64,000 nucleotides of DNA from Actinopolyspora mzabensis (GCF_900101095.1 NZ_FNFM01000002.1:372001-436000); one strand, 5' to 3'. Positions 34,499-43,798 are shown, counted from the stretch's first letter. Notes: generated by a model from the letters alone, not told the origin. Program-made: numbers and translations.

Positions 34499-36318
34499 GC
34501 CCGCTTTTCCTCCGTATCCGTCAGCGGCAGCCGAGCCTCGACTCGCCAACCACATCCTCGCCCCGGTCCCGCGCTCAACCGACCGCCGAGCAGTTCGATT
34601 CGCTCCCGCATGCCGACCAGACCGTATCCACCGGAGCCGCCCGGCGGCTGCCCGCTGGGAGCTGTTCCGTCGTCGGTGATCTCGACCAGTAAGTGCTCGT
34701 TCGCGGTGTTGACCGAAATCGTCACGAGGTCGGCGTCGAGGGCGTGCTTCTCGGCGTTGGTGACCGCCTCCTGGACGAGTCGCAGTGCCGAACGCCCCAC
34801 TTCCTGCGGCACCTCCTTCGTCAAGCGCACCTCCAGCTCGATCCGCTTCCCCGAAGCCTCGCGCGTGCTGTGCTCGACAAGTTTCCGCAGGTCGGCCTCC
34901 AGGTCGGCGGTGGGCTCCGTCTCCAGTGCGGAGAACGAGTCGTTCTCGGGGTCACGCATGCTGCCGACGAGCCGCCGCATGGCCGTGAGGGCCTCGGTAC
35001 CGCTGGACGAGATCCGCTCCAATGCCTCGCCCGCGGCTCGCGGGTTCTTCTCGGCGACCTTGAGCGCGGCCTGTGCCTGCACCACGATCCCGGTGACGTG
35101 ATGTGCGACCACGTCGTGCAGTTCGCGGGCCAGTGCCATCCGCTCGTCCTGCTGCGCCCCCTTCACCGCCGCACGAACCGCACGGGCCCGGTCCTCGTCG
35201 CGGGCGCGGAAGTACATCCCGGTGCCGACCGCCATCACCAGCAGGACTGCCCCCAGGAACAGCAGGCCGAGGAGCTGGGACAGCGGCTCGCTGTACCTCG
35301 TCTGCGGAACGAGAACCGCACCGAACACGGCCGAGGCCGTGAGGGCGCCGGTGGCCACGGTGGCCTCACGTGTGGACGCCAGCCGGACCGCGAAGGCCAC
35401 GAGCAGCATTCCGGCCACGACGATCGGTGCCGGGAGCGCACCCATGCCCGGGATGCCGGCTATGACGGCCTCTTCTCCCATCGCGTCGAACAGCCAACCC
35501 AACACCGTGGTGAACACGACGGTCACCGCCCCGAACAGCGCGGCATGCACCGGTCGGAGCGGGGCGAACACCGCGAGCACGGACATGAGCACACAGCTGA
35601 CCAGCAGCATCATGCCGCCCCAGGGCATCCTGAGGAAGTCGATGTTGATCGTCTGCACGAACAGCAGAACGGACAGCACGGCGGTGATCGGCCACTGTTC
35701 GCGCAGCAGCTCGACGATCGGGGAACGTGCGACCCGGTGTTCGCGGTTGTCCCGCAGATACATACCGGTGCCCACCGCGAGCACCAGCTGCAGGAATCCG
35801 AGTTCCAGACTCCGGTCCCTCGGGACGAACACCGAGGAAGCGTCCCGCAGGAACACCGCTGCCAGGCAGGAAGCCACGAGGACCAACGTGACCAGGCCCG
35901 CTCTGCTCCGAGAAAGGCCACGGAACGCGTAGACCACGAGCAGCAGCCCCGCGACGTTCTCGGTGATCGAGACGTTCGCGAGCACTCCGGGGCCCGGCTC
36001 GAACCCCGGGGCATACGAGAACACCACCCCGAGCAGCAACGTGCCCGCGCCGAGCAGGCCGCACCTGACCGGATACCACCGAGCGGCCAGCGCGAGCAGC
36101 ACCATCACCGTGATCAGCGGAATGCGTCCCAGTTCCGGAAAACCGGCATCCAGTGTGTGGGCCAGTTCGCCGAGCCAGGTCAGCAGCAGCAGGGCCGCGA
36201 AGATCCACTGCTCCCGCAGCGCACGCGCCGTGCGGCGTGACAGGAATCGTGCCGACCACCGTCCCGGTTGCTCGGGACTGGGCCGAGTGGTGGATGAGCG
36301 ACCGGACCGAGGCAGCAC
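34495..36318 (-). CDS. HisKA_3 sensor histidine kinase with long membrane sensor
   Basis: 607 residues, larger than most of this class. About ten hydrophobic segments (residues ~38-360) appear in two similar blocks, each beginning with 'LREQW' and ending 'VGTGMY(L/F)R', so the sensor looks like an internal duplication. The dimerisation helix has phospho-acceptor His in 'ARELHDVVAHHVTGIVVQA' (~residue 395), then an HATPase with 'LVQEAVTNAEKHA', 'EITDDGTAPSG' and 'GYGLVGMRERIELLGG'. No extracytoplasmic domain, so it may sense the membrane itself. Partner: the overlapping NarL regulator. Confidence 0.93.
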   Translation of the reverse strand: MLPRSGRSSTTRPSPEQPGRWSARFLSRRTARALREQWIFAALLLLTWLGELAHTLDAGFPELGRIPLITVMVLLALAARWYPVRCGLLGAGTLLLGVVFSYAPGFEPGPGVLANVSITENVAGLLLVVYAFRGLSRSRAGLVTLVLVASCLAAVFLRDASSVFVPRDRSLELGFLQLVLAVGTGMYLRDNREHRVARSPIVELLREQWPITAVLSVLLFVQTINIDFLRMPWGGMMLLVSCVLMSVLAVFAPLRPVHAALFGAVTVVFTTVLGWLFDAMGEEAVIAGIPGMGALPAPIVVAGMLLVAFAVRLASTREATVATGALTASAVFGAVLVPQTRYSEPLSQLLGLLFLGAVLLVMAVGTGMYFRARDEDRARAVRAAVKGAQQDERMALARELHDVVAHHVTGIVVQAQAALKVAEKNPRAAGEALERISSSGTEALTAMRRLVGSMRDPENDSFSALETEPTADLEADLRKLVEHSTREASGKRIELEVRLTKEVPQEVGRSALRLVQEAVTNAEKHALDADLVTISVNTANEHLLVEITDDGTAPSGQPPGGSGGYGLVGMRERIELLGGRLSAGPGRGCGWRVEARLPLTDTEEKRA

Positions 36319-36524
36319 ATCCGAACCCTAACCGGCACGAGCGCCCGCGCCCCTTGGCCGATCGGTCGGCAGGAAATAACCACATGGCCGATACAACACG
36401 TGACGATCGCCAGTCACGCTCGGTGACGCAATGCAGTAACCGGCGGCCTCCCGTTACCGACACGGGCCGTTGCCGACACGGAATCGGCGCGGGACACGAC
36501 CGGCGGCACGAAAGGAGCGACACC

Positions 36525-36638
36525 GTGCTTACCACGTTATCCGTCATCGGGACAGTACTGGCACTGGCCGTACTGGTGCTGATGGCACTCAGCGCGACGC
36601 TGCCCGACCTCTGGGAGGTGTTCCACCACGGACGCTGA
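36525..36638 (+). CDS. 37-residue single-span membrane peptide
   Basis: A GTG-started frame with AAAGGAG 7-8 bases upstream encodes 37 residues: a hydrophobic helix 'VIGTVLALAVLVLMALSATL' (~7-26) then 'PDLWEVFHHGR'. The good ribosome site, clean membrane topology and place directly divergent from the large kinase (206-base shared promoter region) support a real small protein, perhaps tied to that kinase. No family recognised. Confidence 0.6.
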   Translation: MLTTLSVIGTVLALAVLVLMALSATLPDLWEVFHHGR

Positions 36639-36821
36639 CCGGTGATCCGTTTTGACCACCGAACGACAGGTCAGGTTCTCATCCGGCGCGGTCGAAGACG
36701 ACGAGGGACGCAGGTGTGCAAGGCACGCATCCGGAGGCATGCGCCCGGGTTCGAATGAACCGCCCACCGTCGCCACGACTGTCGAAACGGGATCGCGCCG
36801 GTCAACCTCGAACGACGTGCC

Positions 36822-36875
36822 GACGTCGAGCAACCTGCCAAGATCGAGCAACCTGCCAAGATCGAGCAACCTGCC
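36822..36875. repeat. 18-bp tandem repeat, 3 units
   Basis: (A/G)A(G/C)(A/G)TCGAGCAACCTGCC repeats three times (36822, 36840, 36858), followed by a partial variant. It lies in the 359-base gap between the small peptide and trmB. Frames through it exist on both strands (hexapeptide SSNLPR on +, DLGRLL on -), but neither has a credible start. Confidence 0.8.
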
Positions 36876-36997
36876 GAGATCGGGCAGGTGACTACCCCGA
36901 AGTCTCCACACCCGGCACGTTTCTCCGCACTCGGAGCTAGCACAGCCGAGAAATTCCGCCGAGCGAACAATCCGTCCACCCGACCGGAAAAATTCGA

Positions 36998-37711
36998 TCA
37001 GACGCGCTCGAAGAGCAGGTCGTGCACTTCACGACCCTCGGAATGGGCCCGGTTCTCGAACTTGGTCACCGGTCGCCACTCCGGCCGCGGCGCCCATCCC
37101 CCCGGAAAGTCCGCCCAGCGGTTCCGCAGGCTCGGTTCCGCGGTGCAGACCTCCATCATCTGCTCGGCGTAACTCTCCCAATCGGTAGCCAGGTGCAGCA
37201 CCCCACCGGGGCGTAACCGCGAGGCGACCAACGCCACGAAACCGGATTGAACCAGCCGTCGTTTGTGATGGCGCTTCTTGGGCCACGGGTCCGGGAAGAA
37301 GACCCGCACCTCGCTCAACGTGTCCGCCGAGAAGTGCTCCCGCAGCAGTACCGTCGCGTCGCCGCGCAGCAACCGGAGATTGTCGATGCCGAGGTTCTCG
37401 GCACGTGCCAGTAGCTGGGCCAGCCCGGGCTTGTAGACCTCGACAGCCAGGTGGTCGCGATCCGGCTGGGCCGCGGCGAGCTGTGCCGTCGTCTCCCCCA
37501 TACCGGAGCCGATCTCCAGCACCAGCGGGGCGGTTCGACCGAACCATCCGGTGGTGTCGAGCGGCCCCGCGGGCAGTTCGGAGATGTCGTGGCCGAACTC
37601 GTGCCAGTACCGATCCCACGCACGCTGCTGTCCGGTCGTCATGCGCTCGCCGCGCTGCACATAGCTGACGACCGTGCGGTGGTGGGGAATCTGCTGGTCG
37701 GAAGCACTCAC
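36998..37711 (-). CDS. trmB: tRNA (guanine-N7-)-methyltransferase
   Basis: 237 residues. It methylates G46 in the variable loop of tRNAs. Motifs: N-terminal 'HHRTVVSYVQRGERMTTGQQRAWDRYW', SAM-binding 'VLEIGSGMGETTAQLA' (~residue 66), 'AVEVYKPGLAQLL', and the family hallmark 'FFPDPWPKKRHHKRRLVQ'. GTG 37711 is chosen; TTG 37729 is in frame. Same strand as the next upstream gene, 149 bases apart. Confidence 0.95.
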   Translation of the reverse strand: MSASDQQIPHHRTVVSYVQRGERMTTGQQRAWDRYWHEFGHDISELPAGPLDTTGWFGRTAPLVLEIGSGMGETTAQLAAAQPDRDHLAVEVYKPGLAQLLARAENLGIDNLRLLRGDATVLLREHFSADTLSEVRVFFPDPWPKKRHHKRRLVQSGFVALVASRLRPGGVLHLATDWESYAEQMMEVCTAEPSLRNRWADFPGGWAPRPEWRPVTKFENRAHSEGREVHDLLFERV

Positions 37712-37860
37712 GTCGAGCCAGTATCGCAAACGCGGTTCCGGGGCCGAGGCGGACCACCGGTTGCCCGTGTCGTCCGGACGAGTGGAGCAGGTTGTCGAAT
37801 TGTCGAAGCGCCATCACTCGGTGACCGGACGGCTGATCCGACCACCGAGCGGCGCACGTG

Positions 37861-38469
37861 TTACCAGGCCTCGATTCGAGGCAGGATCGCGGCCAGCTCG
37901 CTGACGCCCGGTGCGGGCACCCGTGGTGTGGGCGCTCCCTCCGTCTGAGCGGGCACGATGTTGATCCACCCCGGATGCTGGTCGGTCAGCGTCACCGTGG
38001 TCGGTACCGACATCGGTGGACGATCGGAAGGACCGTACTCCCAGTAACCGATCTCACCTGCGGTGGACCAGGGCACGAACACCCAACCGGGCCGAGTGAT
38101 CAGCAGCGCGTGGAGGTCGTCCTCGAACCGGAACGCCTCGGCGCGGGTGCCGATCTCGCCCCGGTGCAACGCGTGCAGCCACCATGGAGCAGGCAGGCGT
38201 CCATCGGGGCCGCCGAGTCTGCGGAACAGATCCAGCACCTGGTCCTGCGAAGCGGTGTGCACCCATCCGGTACGCATCGACTCGGGCGAACCCGCCTCTC
38301 CCTCGGGCTGGTTCGATTCGGTTGCCAGCGACCACTCCAGCCGGGGAGTGGGAATCAGTCGTACGTCCTCGGCTTCCTCGGTGACTTCGGTGTCCTCTGC
38401 TACTTCGGTTTCCTCGATGGCCTTGGCGGATTTTTGATTGAGCGACGAAAACTCACTCGACAGAACCAC
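37861..38469 (-). CDS. conserved-looking protein of unknown function
   Basis: 202 residues, acidic N-terminus with a Glu/Thr run ('EETEVAEDTEVTEEAEDV'), then a Trp-rich domain: 'TGWVHTASQDQVLDLFRRLGG', 'LPAPWWLHALHRGEIG', 'ALLITRPGWVFVPWSTAGEIGYWEYG' and 'HPGWINIVPAQ'. No signal peptide or membrane helix. The GTG at 38469 follows GGAGGAGGG by ~9 bases, which settles the start. Possibly co-transcribed with trmB. I do not recognise the family. Confidence 0.65.
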   Translation of the reverse strand: MVLSSEFSSLNQKSAKAIEETEVAEDTEVTEEAEDVRLIPTPRLEWSLATESNQPEGEAGSPESMRTGWVHTASQDQVLDLFRRLGGPDGRLPAPWWLHALHRGEIGTRAEAFRFEDDLHALLITRPGWVFVPWSTAGEIGYWEYGPSDRPPMSVPTTVTLTDQHPGWINIVPAQTEGAPTPRVPAPGVSELAAILPRIEAW

Positions 38470-39228
38470 AGCTTCACCCTCCTCCGCGTGAGCCGCGAGG
38501 GGATTCGGGTAGGCGACTCGCGGCCTTACCCCCAGGGATGTGCTCCGGAGACATCGGCCCCCTGGAGCTACATCTCTTACCTTACGGGTTACCACAGACA
38601 CGGTGGGTGTATGCAACATTCCGAAGAATGTGCTACCCCTCACACTGTCCAGCGAGAATGCAGGACCCGCAGCGCAATCAGCCGTTCAACCGAACGAAAC
38701 AACGCGAACGGGCTATGTGAGCATGGTCACCGAATCGGCCACTGTGGGACGTTCGCGGCGAAATCCGTCGCGATGGGACATCACTCCCGAGCGAGCACGG
38801 GTTCTCCCGCCGCGCACTCTCACACGGACCCCCCGACGTTGTGCGGTTCCTACCCGATGTGGCAGCCGCCCGGAGCGAGAGCAGGCTGGGGTTCCGCCGA
38901 GCGAACAGCTCCACAGCCCGGCTGGAGAACATCGATGCGGCCGAAAAATACAGGGCCAGGGCCATCCCCCGAATGACAGCCCTGGCCCTCCCCCGTCCCG
39001 ACCACAGGCACCCCCGAGCGCCCGTCCAGTCGGTTTCCGGCTGTGCGCGACCGGTCCGGGATTGCCACGACAGACACTCCGGCGGCCCGCTCAATCTCAC
39101 AACCAGCGGTAAGTTCGATTTCTCTTGATCTTATCGGTAGGGGTGAGCAGTATCTCCCCCGGGCTCGATAACGACGTGCGGCACCGCACAGCCGCTACCG
39201 AACCGGATTCGGTTACCGGCCGACGACC
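38470..39228. other. 759-base gap with operator-like and terminator-like hairpins
   Basis: No supported gene. ACATTC-CGAA-GAATGT (38616-38631) is a perfect palindrome about 147 bases upstream of the 37861 gene and could be an operator. A 10-bp stem AGGGCCAGGG (38952-38961) with CCCTGGCCCT (38980-38989) looks like a terminator, yet no gene points into it from the left, so a small RNA from ~38.65-38.99 kb on the + strand is possible. The ABC permease terminator is at the right end. Confidence 0.4.
39197..39213 (-). terminator. hairpin after ABC permease
   Basis: ACCGAA-CCGGA-TTCGGT, a 6-bp stem 16 bases beyond the permease stop on the - strand. Modest strength. Confidence 0.4.
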
Positions 39229-39978
39229 TCAGGCGTCGCGCTTGCGGACCGTGATCAGCGCGATGACCAGCAGCGCCACCCCGACGGCGAGGAAGTAGAC
39301 CAACGAGGCCCACGGTCCGATCGGCGCTTCAGGCATCTGGGAGGTCATCGGCGTCTGCGGAGCACCGCCCTGCAAAAACTGGTTGGCGGCGGCGAAGGGC
39401 ATCCAGTCGAAGATGTCGTCGCCCACCCTGGGCAGCAGCCCGACCAACGACTCGACCAGCAGTGCCCAGACGATCACCAGCGAGATCGCTCCGGCGCTCT
39501 GCCGCACCAGCATGCCCACCGCGAGGGCGTACAGCGCGGCACCGGCGTAGACCAGGCCGAGTCCGGCCACGTTGCGCCACTCGTGCCCCGCGTCCAGCAC
39601 GAGCGTCTCGCCGCCCGTGATCAGGTAGCTGACGCCCCAGGCCAGGAAAGCCGCGATCTCACCGATCACGAAGGCCAGCGCCGCCACCACGCCGCTCTTG
39701 GCCAGCATGACCGCCGTCCGGTTCGGCACGGCCTGGAAAGTCGCCTTGATGGTGCCGAAACGGTACTCGGTGGTCACGGCCAGCGCGGCCAGCACCATGA
39801 TCACCATCATGCCCAGTTGGCCGCCCGACTGGGTGGCGCCGACGACAGTGAACTCCGCGGGCGCCGTGGCCGCGTACAGCACACCGAGCCCTACGGTCAG
39901 CAGCAGGGCTGCGAACATGCACCACCACGGGGAACGGGTGGTGAACAGCTTCATGCGTTCGATTGCCAGCAATGTCAT
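39229..39978 (-). CDS. ABC transporter permease (ABC-2 type)
   Basis: 249 residues with six hydrophobic helices: 'WWCMFAALLLTVGLGVLYAA', 'LGMMVIMVLAALAVTTEY' (followed by 'RFGTIKATFQAVPNR', the coupling-helix motif of ABC-2 permeases), 'VVAALAFVIGEIAAFLAW', 'LVYAGAALYALAVGMLV', 'AISLVIVWALLVESLVGLL' and 'LVYFLAVGVALLVIALI'. It forms an exporter with the ATPase coded 286 bases upstream. ATG at 39978. Substrate unknown. Confidence 0.9.
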   Translation of the reverse strand: MTLLAIERMKLFTTRSPWWCMFAALLLTVGLGVLYAATAPAEFTVVGATQSGGQLGMMVIMVLAALAVTTEYRFGTIKATFQAVPNRTAVMLAKSGVVAALAFVIGEIAAFLAWGVSYLITGGETLVLDAGHEWRNVAGLGLVYAGAALYALAVGMLVRQSAGAISLVIVWALLVESLVGLLPRVGDDIFDWMPFAAANQFLQGGAPQTPMTSQMPEAPIGPWASLVYFLAVGVALLVIALITVRKRDA

Positions 39979-40264
39979 TTCGAATATCCCGATGCTCGTG
40001 ACCGGCGAAGCCGCTCCGCGCGGCGTCGCCGAGTGCTCGTGGCTGTCTGTCGTCTCGAACGGGGCGCTAGAACACGACTCCGCCGGATGTCCGGGAGATT
40101 CGGACGGCCCGAGAAGTCGGGCCGGATCGAGGTCCCACGCTGCGGGACCGCGTGCTCCCCCAGTACCGGAACTCCCACGGGGCAGCGTTCTCGGCACCCA
40201 CCGCGGGGCTGCCGGAAACGACTGCCGTCTCGCTTCCCGTTCGATGCCTACTGGTCGTGCGGGG

Positions 40265-41233
40265 TCACTTCTCCGCCGCGACCGGCGCCTCGCCCGGGGA
40301 GCCGGAAGACTCCGCACCGGAGCTCCCGGTGCTGAACTCCACTTCCTCCCCGGTGATCTGCATGAACGCCTCTTCGAGCGAAGCACGCTGCACGGTGAGT
40401 TCGTGCAGTACGCAGTCGTACTTGGCGGCCAGCTCACCGATCTGTTCGGTCGCGCCGTCGGGCACCAGCAGGGTGTCCCGCTCCTGCTGGTTCTCGCGGG
40501 TGACGGCGAAACCGTTCGAGGTGAGGACCTCGCCGAGCTGATCGGCCTGCGGGCTGCGGACCTTCACCGAGGTGCTGCTGGAGCTCTCCACGAACTCCTG
40601 GGTGCTGCACTGCGCGATGAGCTTGCCGCGTCCCACGACGACCAGTTCCTCTGCCGTCTGGGCCATCTCGGAGAGCAGGTGGCTGGAGACCAGCACGGTG
40701 CGCCCCTCCGCCGCGAGGCGCTGCATGAACCGCCTGATCCAGTGGATGCCCTCCGGGTCGAGCCCGTTTACCGGCTCGTCGAACATCAGGATCTTGGGAT
40801 CGCCGAGCAGTGCGGTGGCGATGCCGAGCCGCTGGGACATGCCGAGCGAGAACCCGCCCGCCCTGCGTCGGGCCACCTCCGAGAGCCCGACGATGTCGAG
40901 CACCTCGTCCACCCGTTTGGTGGGGATGCCGTTGGACCTGGCCATCCACTTGAGGTGCGCGTAGGCGGAGCGGTTCGGGTGAACCCACTTGGCGTCGACC
41001 AGCGCCCCCAGCGTGCGCAGCGGGTTCTTGAGTTCGGTGTAGTGCTTGCCGTCGATGAGGACCTTGCCGGCGGTGGGGCGGTCCAGGCCGAGCATCATGC
41101 GCATCGTGGTGGACTTGCCCGCCCCGTTCGGCCCGAGAAACCCAGTGACCTTGCCGGGCTTGACGGTGAACGAGAGATCGTCGACCGCCAGCTTGGAGCC
41201 GTAGCGTTTGGTGAGGCCCACAGCCTCGATCAT
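40265..41233 (-). CDS. ABC transporter ATP-binding protein
   Basis: 322 residues. 'GFLGPNGAGKSTTMRMML' (Walker A, ~residue 36), 'GFSLGMSQRLGIATALLGDPKILMFDEPVNGLD' (signature and Walker B) and the H-loop 'VLVSSHLL' are complete. The C-terminal extension (~220-322) with 'LEEAFMQITG' is typical of DrrA/CcmA-like ABC-2 exporters for drugs or lipids. Acidic Ser/Glu tail. Pairs with the permease downstream; the 286-base gap between them shows no gene. Confidence 0.93.
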   Translation of the reverse strand: MIEAVGLTKRYGSKLAVDDLSFTVKPGKVTGFLGPNGAGKSTTMRMMLGLDRPTAGKVLIDGKHYTELKNPLRTLGALVDAKWVHPNRSAYAHLKWMARSNGIPTKRVDEVLDIVGLSEVARRRAGGFSLGMSQRLGIATALLGDPKILMFDEPVNGLDPEGIHWIRRFMQRLAAEGRTVLVSSHLLSEMAQTAEELVVVGRGKLIAQCSTQEFVESSSSTSVKVRSPQADQLGEVLTSNGFAVTRENQQERDTLLVPDGATEQIGELAAKYDCVLHELTVQRASLEEAFMQITGEEVEFSTGSSGAESSGSPGEAPVAAEK

Positions 41234-41473
41234 CGTCACTCCTGTGGATTCCGGTGACCGGCCGGAAATGTGATCCGGCCTCATGTCACCTACCAGCCTG
41301 CCCGAGGAACGGCCGTCACCGCGTCCACCCGGGGTATAGAACCGAATCCACTTCAGGTCGTAGTCTTCCCGGATCCCCCTGAGACCCTCAGCCCGGAGCT
41401 CGTTCGCAGGGGTGGGATCGCTCACTCGACCGGAGGGCACGGCGGTACGAACCCGCCGCTGCCACGGAGGCGC

Positions 41474-42283
41474 TCAGCCGGGGGCGAACCAGCGTTCGAG
41501 AGCGGGAACCAGCCCGTCCTCGGTCACCGGGTTCGCCACCTCGGCGGCGGTGAGCCGCACGGTCGCGGGTGCCTGGCCCATCGCCACCGAGTGGTGTGCC
41601 CATTCGAGCATCTGGAGATCGTTGTCACCGTCCCCGGCCGCGAAGGTCCCATCCGGGGAGACCCCGAGTTCCAACCGGAGTTTCTCCAGGGCGGCAGCCT
41701 TGCTCACCCCTGCGGGGACGACCGTCACCCACGGGTCGTAGTGGTCGATCGTGAAGGTGCACCCCGGCAGCTCGAGACCTTCGAGGCGCCCCCAGACCTC
41801 GGCGGGATCACGGTTCGCCCAGTTCACTATGAAACGGGGCACCGGATGTCCGAGCAGTTCGGCCAGCCCGACGTGCCACTGCGGACCGTGCAGCTCCTCC
41901 GGAGTGAACGGGGCGGTCACCATGCTGCCGACGCCGATGCGCTCGGCGGCGAACAGCGAGCCGGGCAGCAACGGGGAGAGTCGGGTGTGCACGGGCTGCG
42001 GATCGAAGGTCTCCACCGAGACGGCCTCCCTGGTGGCCACATCGACCCGGACGGCTCCGTTGGAGCACAGCGCCACCCCGTCGGTGACGCCGAGCTCGTC
42101 GAGCACCGGCAGCGTCCCGAGCATGCTCCGACCGGTGGCGAGGACCAGGTAGCTACCCGAGGAGGCGACACGCCGCACCGCCCGACGCACCGGGTCGGAC
42201 AGCAACTGCGTCTCGGGATCCACGATCGTCCCGTCCACGTCGAGGGCGACAAGACTCGGTGTCCAGCTGGATCTCGTGGTCAC
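41474..42283 (-). CDS. Cof-type HAD hydrolase
   Basis: 269 residues. 'LVALDVDGTIVD' (motif I), 'VLATGRS' (motif II), 'SKAAALEKLRLELGV' (motif III Lys) and 'FAAGDGDNDLQMLEWAHHSVAMGQA' (motif IV) are those of subfamily IIB phosphatases, with a large C2 cap between II and III. Acts on small phosphorylated metabolites such as sugar or nucleotide phosphates; the substrate cannot be told. ATG at 42283. Confidence 0.9.
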   Translation of the reverse strand: MTTRSSWTPSLVALDVDGTIVDPETQLLSDPVRRAVRRVASSGSYLVLATGRSMLGTLPVLDELGVTDGVALCSNGAVRVDVATREAVSVETFDPQPVHTRLSPLLPGSLFAAERIGVGSMVTAPFTPEELHGPQWHVGLAELLGHPVPRFIVNWANRDPAEVWGRLEGLELPGCTFTIDHYDPWVTVVPAGVSKAAALEKLRLELGVSPDGTFAAGDGDNDLQMLEWAHHSVAMGQAPATVRLTAAEVANPVTEDGLVPALERWFAPG

Positions 42284-42370
42284 AACAGCAGCCTATCCGT
42301 TCGGCCCGGTGGCGGGGGTCGGTCGCGAGTCGAATAACACTACGGGAGCGCTGCTCGGGGCGAAACCCCT

Positions 42371-42405
42371 GTCACGCACTGCCGACACCGTCACGCACTG
42401 CCGAC
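42371..42405. repeat. 19-base direct duplication over a stop codon
   Basis: GTCACGCACTGCCGAC occurs at 42371-42386 and again at 42390-42405, so the second copy contains the stop of the FAD oxidoreductase and the first lies just after it. Confidence 0.75.
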
Positions 42406-43641
42406 CGGACGTTTTCGCAGTGCTTCGATGTCGTCCAACGAGTAGGCGGTGTCGACCAACCGCTCGGGCACCACCGAGGCGCCGGAGTGGATCAGACCGC
42501 GGATCGATTCGGCCACCCCGAAGACGTTGACGTTCATGGCGGCGAGCACCCGTTCCGAGCTGTCGAGCCAACAGGCGACGAACCGCTGCTCGTCCGTCGA
42601 ACCACGCACCACGACCCGTTCCTCAACCCCGGCGGGCACGAAACCGTGGTACTCCATCCCCAGGTCGTACTGGTCGGTGAAGAAGTAGGGCAACTCGGTG
42701 TAGGAAGCCGAGTGCCCCAACATGGTCGCCGCCGCCACGGCGGGTTGTTTCAGCGCATTGGCCCAGTGCTCCACCCGGAGCCCACCGAACGACGGATGCC
42801 GCACCTCGGCGATGTCACCCACCGCGAGGATGTCCGGATCGCTGGTGGTCAGGCCGGTGTCGACCAGCACCCCGTGGTCGATGTCCAGTCCCGCGCCCTC
42901 GGCCAGGCCGAGCTCTGGGCGGGCCCCCACCGCGAGCAGCACGGCATCCGCCGGCAGCTCGGACCCGTCGGTGAGCCGCACTCCGGTGACCCCGGAGGGG
43001 GTCATGATCTCGGAGACGTGGGAGGAAAGGTGCAGCGTGACCCCGTGCTCGCGGTGCAGGTCGGCGAAGAACTCACCCATCCGCGGCCCGAGCGAGAGCA
43101 ACAGGGGCTGACGCGCCGCTTCGACGACGTGAACCTCCACCCCGTAGCTCCGGGCCACGGCGGCCACTTCCAGCCCGATCCAGCCAGCACCCACGATCAC
43201 CAGCCGCTCCACGCGCCGCAGCGCGGCGGCGAGCCGATCGGCGTCGCCCAGTCTGCGCAGGTAGTGCACGCCTCGGGAATCCGTTCCGGGCAGCGGCAAC
43301 CGGCGAGGCCGGGAGCCGGTGGCGAGCACGAGCTTGTCATACCCCAACCGGGTGGAATCGGCCAGTTCGATCTCGTGGCTGCCCGGATGCAGCCCGGTCG
43401 CCCGGGTGCCCAGCCGCAGCTCGACGTCGTTCCGGACGTACCACTCCCTGGGGTGAACGGCGAAGTCGGCCACCTCGGCCCTGCCTGCCAGGTAGTCCTT
43501 GGAGAGCGGCGGACGCTCGTAGGGCGGTGCCTCCTCCTCGCAGATCAACTCGACACGACCGGGGAACTCCCGCTCCCGCAGCGCCTCCACGGTCTTCGCG
43601 CCTGCCAGGCCACCACCGACCACGACGAATGTCTCGGACAT
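42391..43641 (-). CDS. FAD-dependent NAD(P)H oxidoreductase (ferredoxin-reductase type)
   Basis: 416 residues. FAD motif 'FVVVGGGLAGAKTVEAL', then 'PPYERPPLSKDYLAG', 'KLVLATGSRPRRL', NAD motif 'LVIVGAGWIGLEVAAVA' (~residue 150), 'DILAVGDIAEVRH' and the C-terminal dimerisation domain with 'YFFTDQYDLGMEYHG' match the class that reduces ferredoxins or rubredoxins for cytochrome P450s and dioxygenases. No ferredoxin or P450 gene is adjacent. ATG at 43641. Confidence 0.9.
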   Translation of the reverse strand: MSETFVVVGGGLAGAKTVEALREREFPGRVELICEEEAPPYERPPLSKDYLAGRAEVADFAVHPREWYVRNDVELRLGTRATGLHPGSHEIELADSTRLGYDKLVLATGSRPRRLPLPGTDSRGVHYLRRLGDADRLAAALRRVERLVIVGAGWIGLEVAAVARSYGVEVHVVEAARQPLLLSLGPRMGEFFADLHREHGVTLHLSSHVSEIMTPSGVTGVRLTDGSELPADAVLLAVGARPELGLAEGAGLDIDHGVLVDTGLTTSDPDILAVGDIAEVRHPSFGGLRVEHWANALKQPAVAAATMLGHSASYTELPYFFTDQYDLGMEYHGFVPAGVEERVVVRGSTDEQRFVACWLDSSERVLAAMNVNVFGVAESIRGLIHSGASVVPERLVDTAYSLDDIEALRKRPVGSA

Positions 43642-43798
43642 GAGAACTCCCTCCCCACCAGGGCGGTTAGGGGGAGGGTAGGCACTGGAAGTCGAGCTCG
43701 CTCACCGGAAGACCGGGGCGGCACGGGTCCGGGGGTGCACGGACGGTGAACACCGAGCGGCGCCACCCCGGACCCAACCGAGGCGGAGCCAGCGGCAA

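Noticed and set aside
36537-36911. A 124-codon - strand frame with DLGRLL repeats
   Set aside because: It runs antisense to the well-supported 37-residue peptide and has no ribosome site; the repeat is explained as non-coding.
36950-38905. Shared TTCCGCCGAGCGAACA at about 36.96 and 38.89 kb as an attachment site
   Set aside because: Only 16 bases match, there is no integrase or tRNA, and the genes between are ordinary chromosomal ones.
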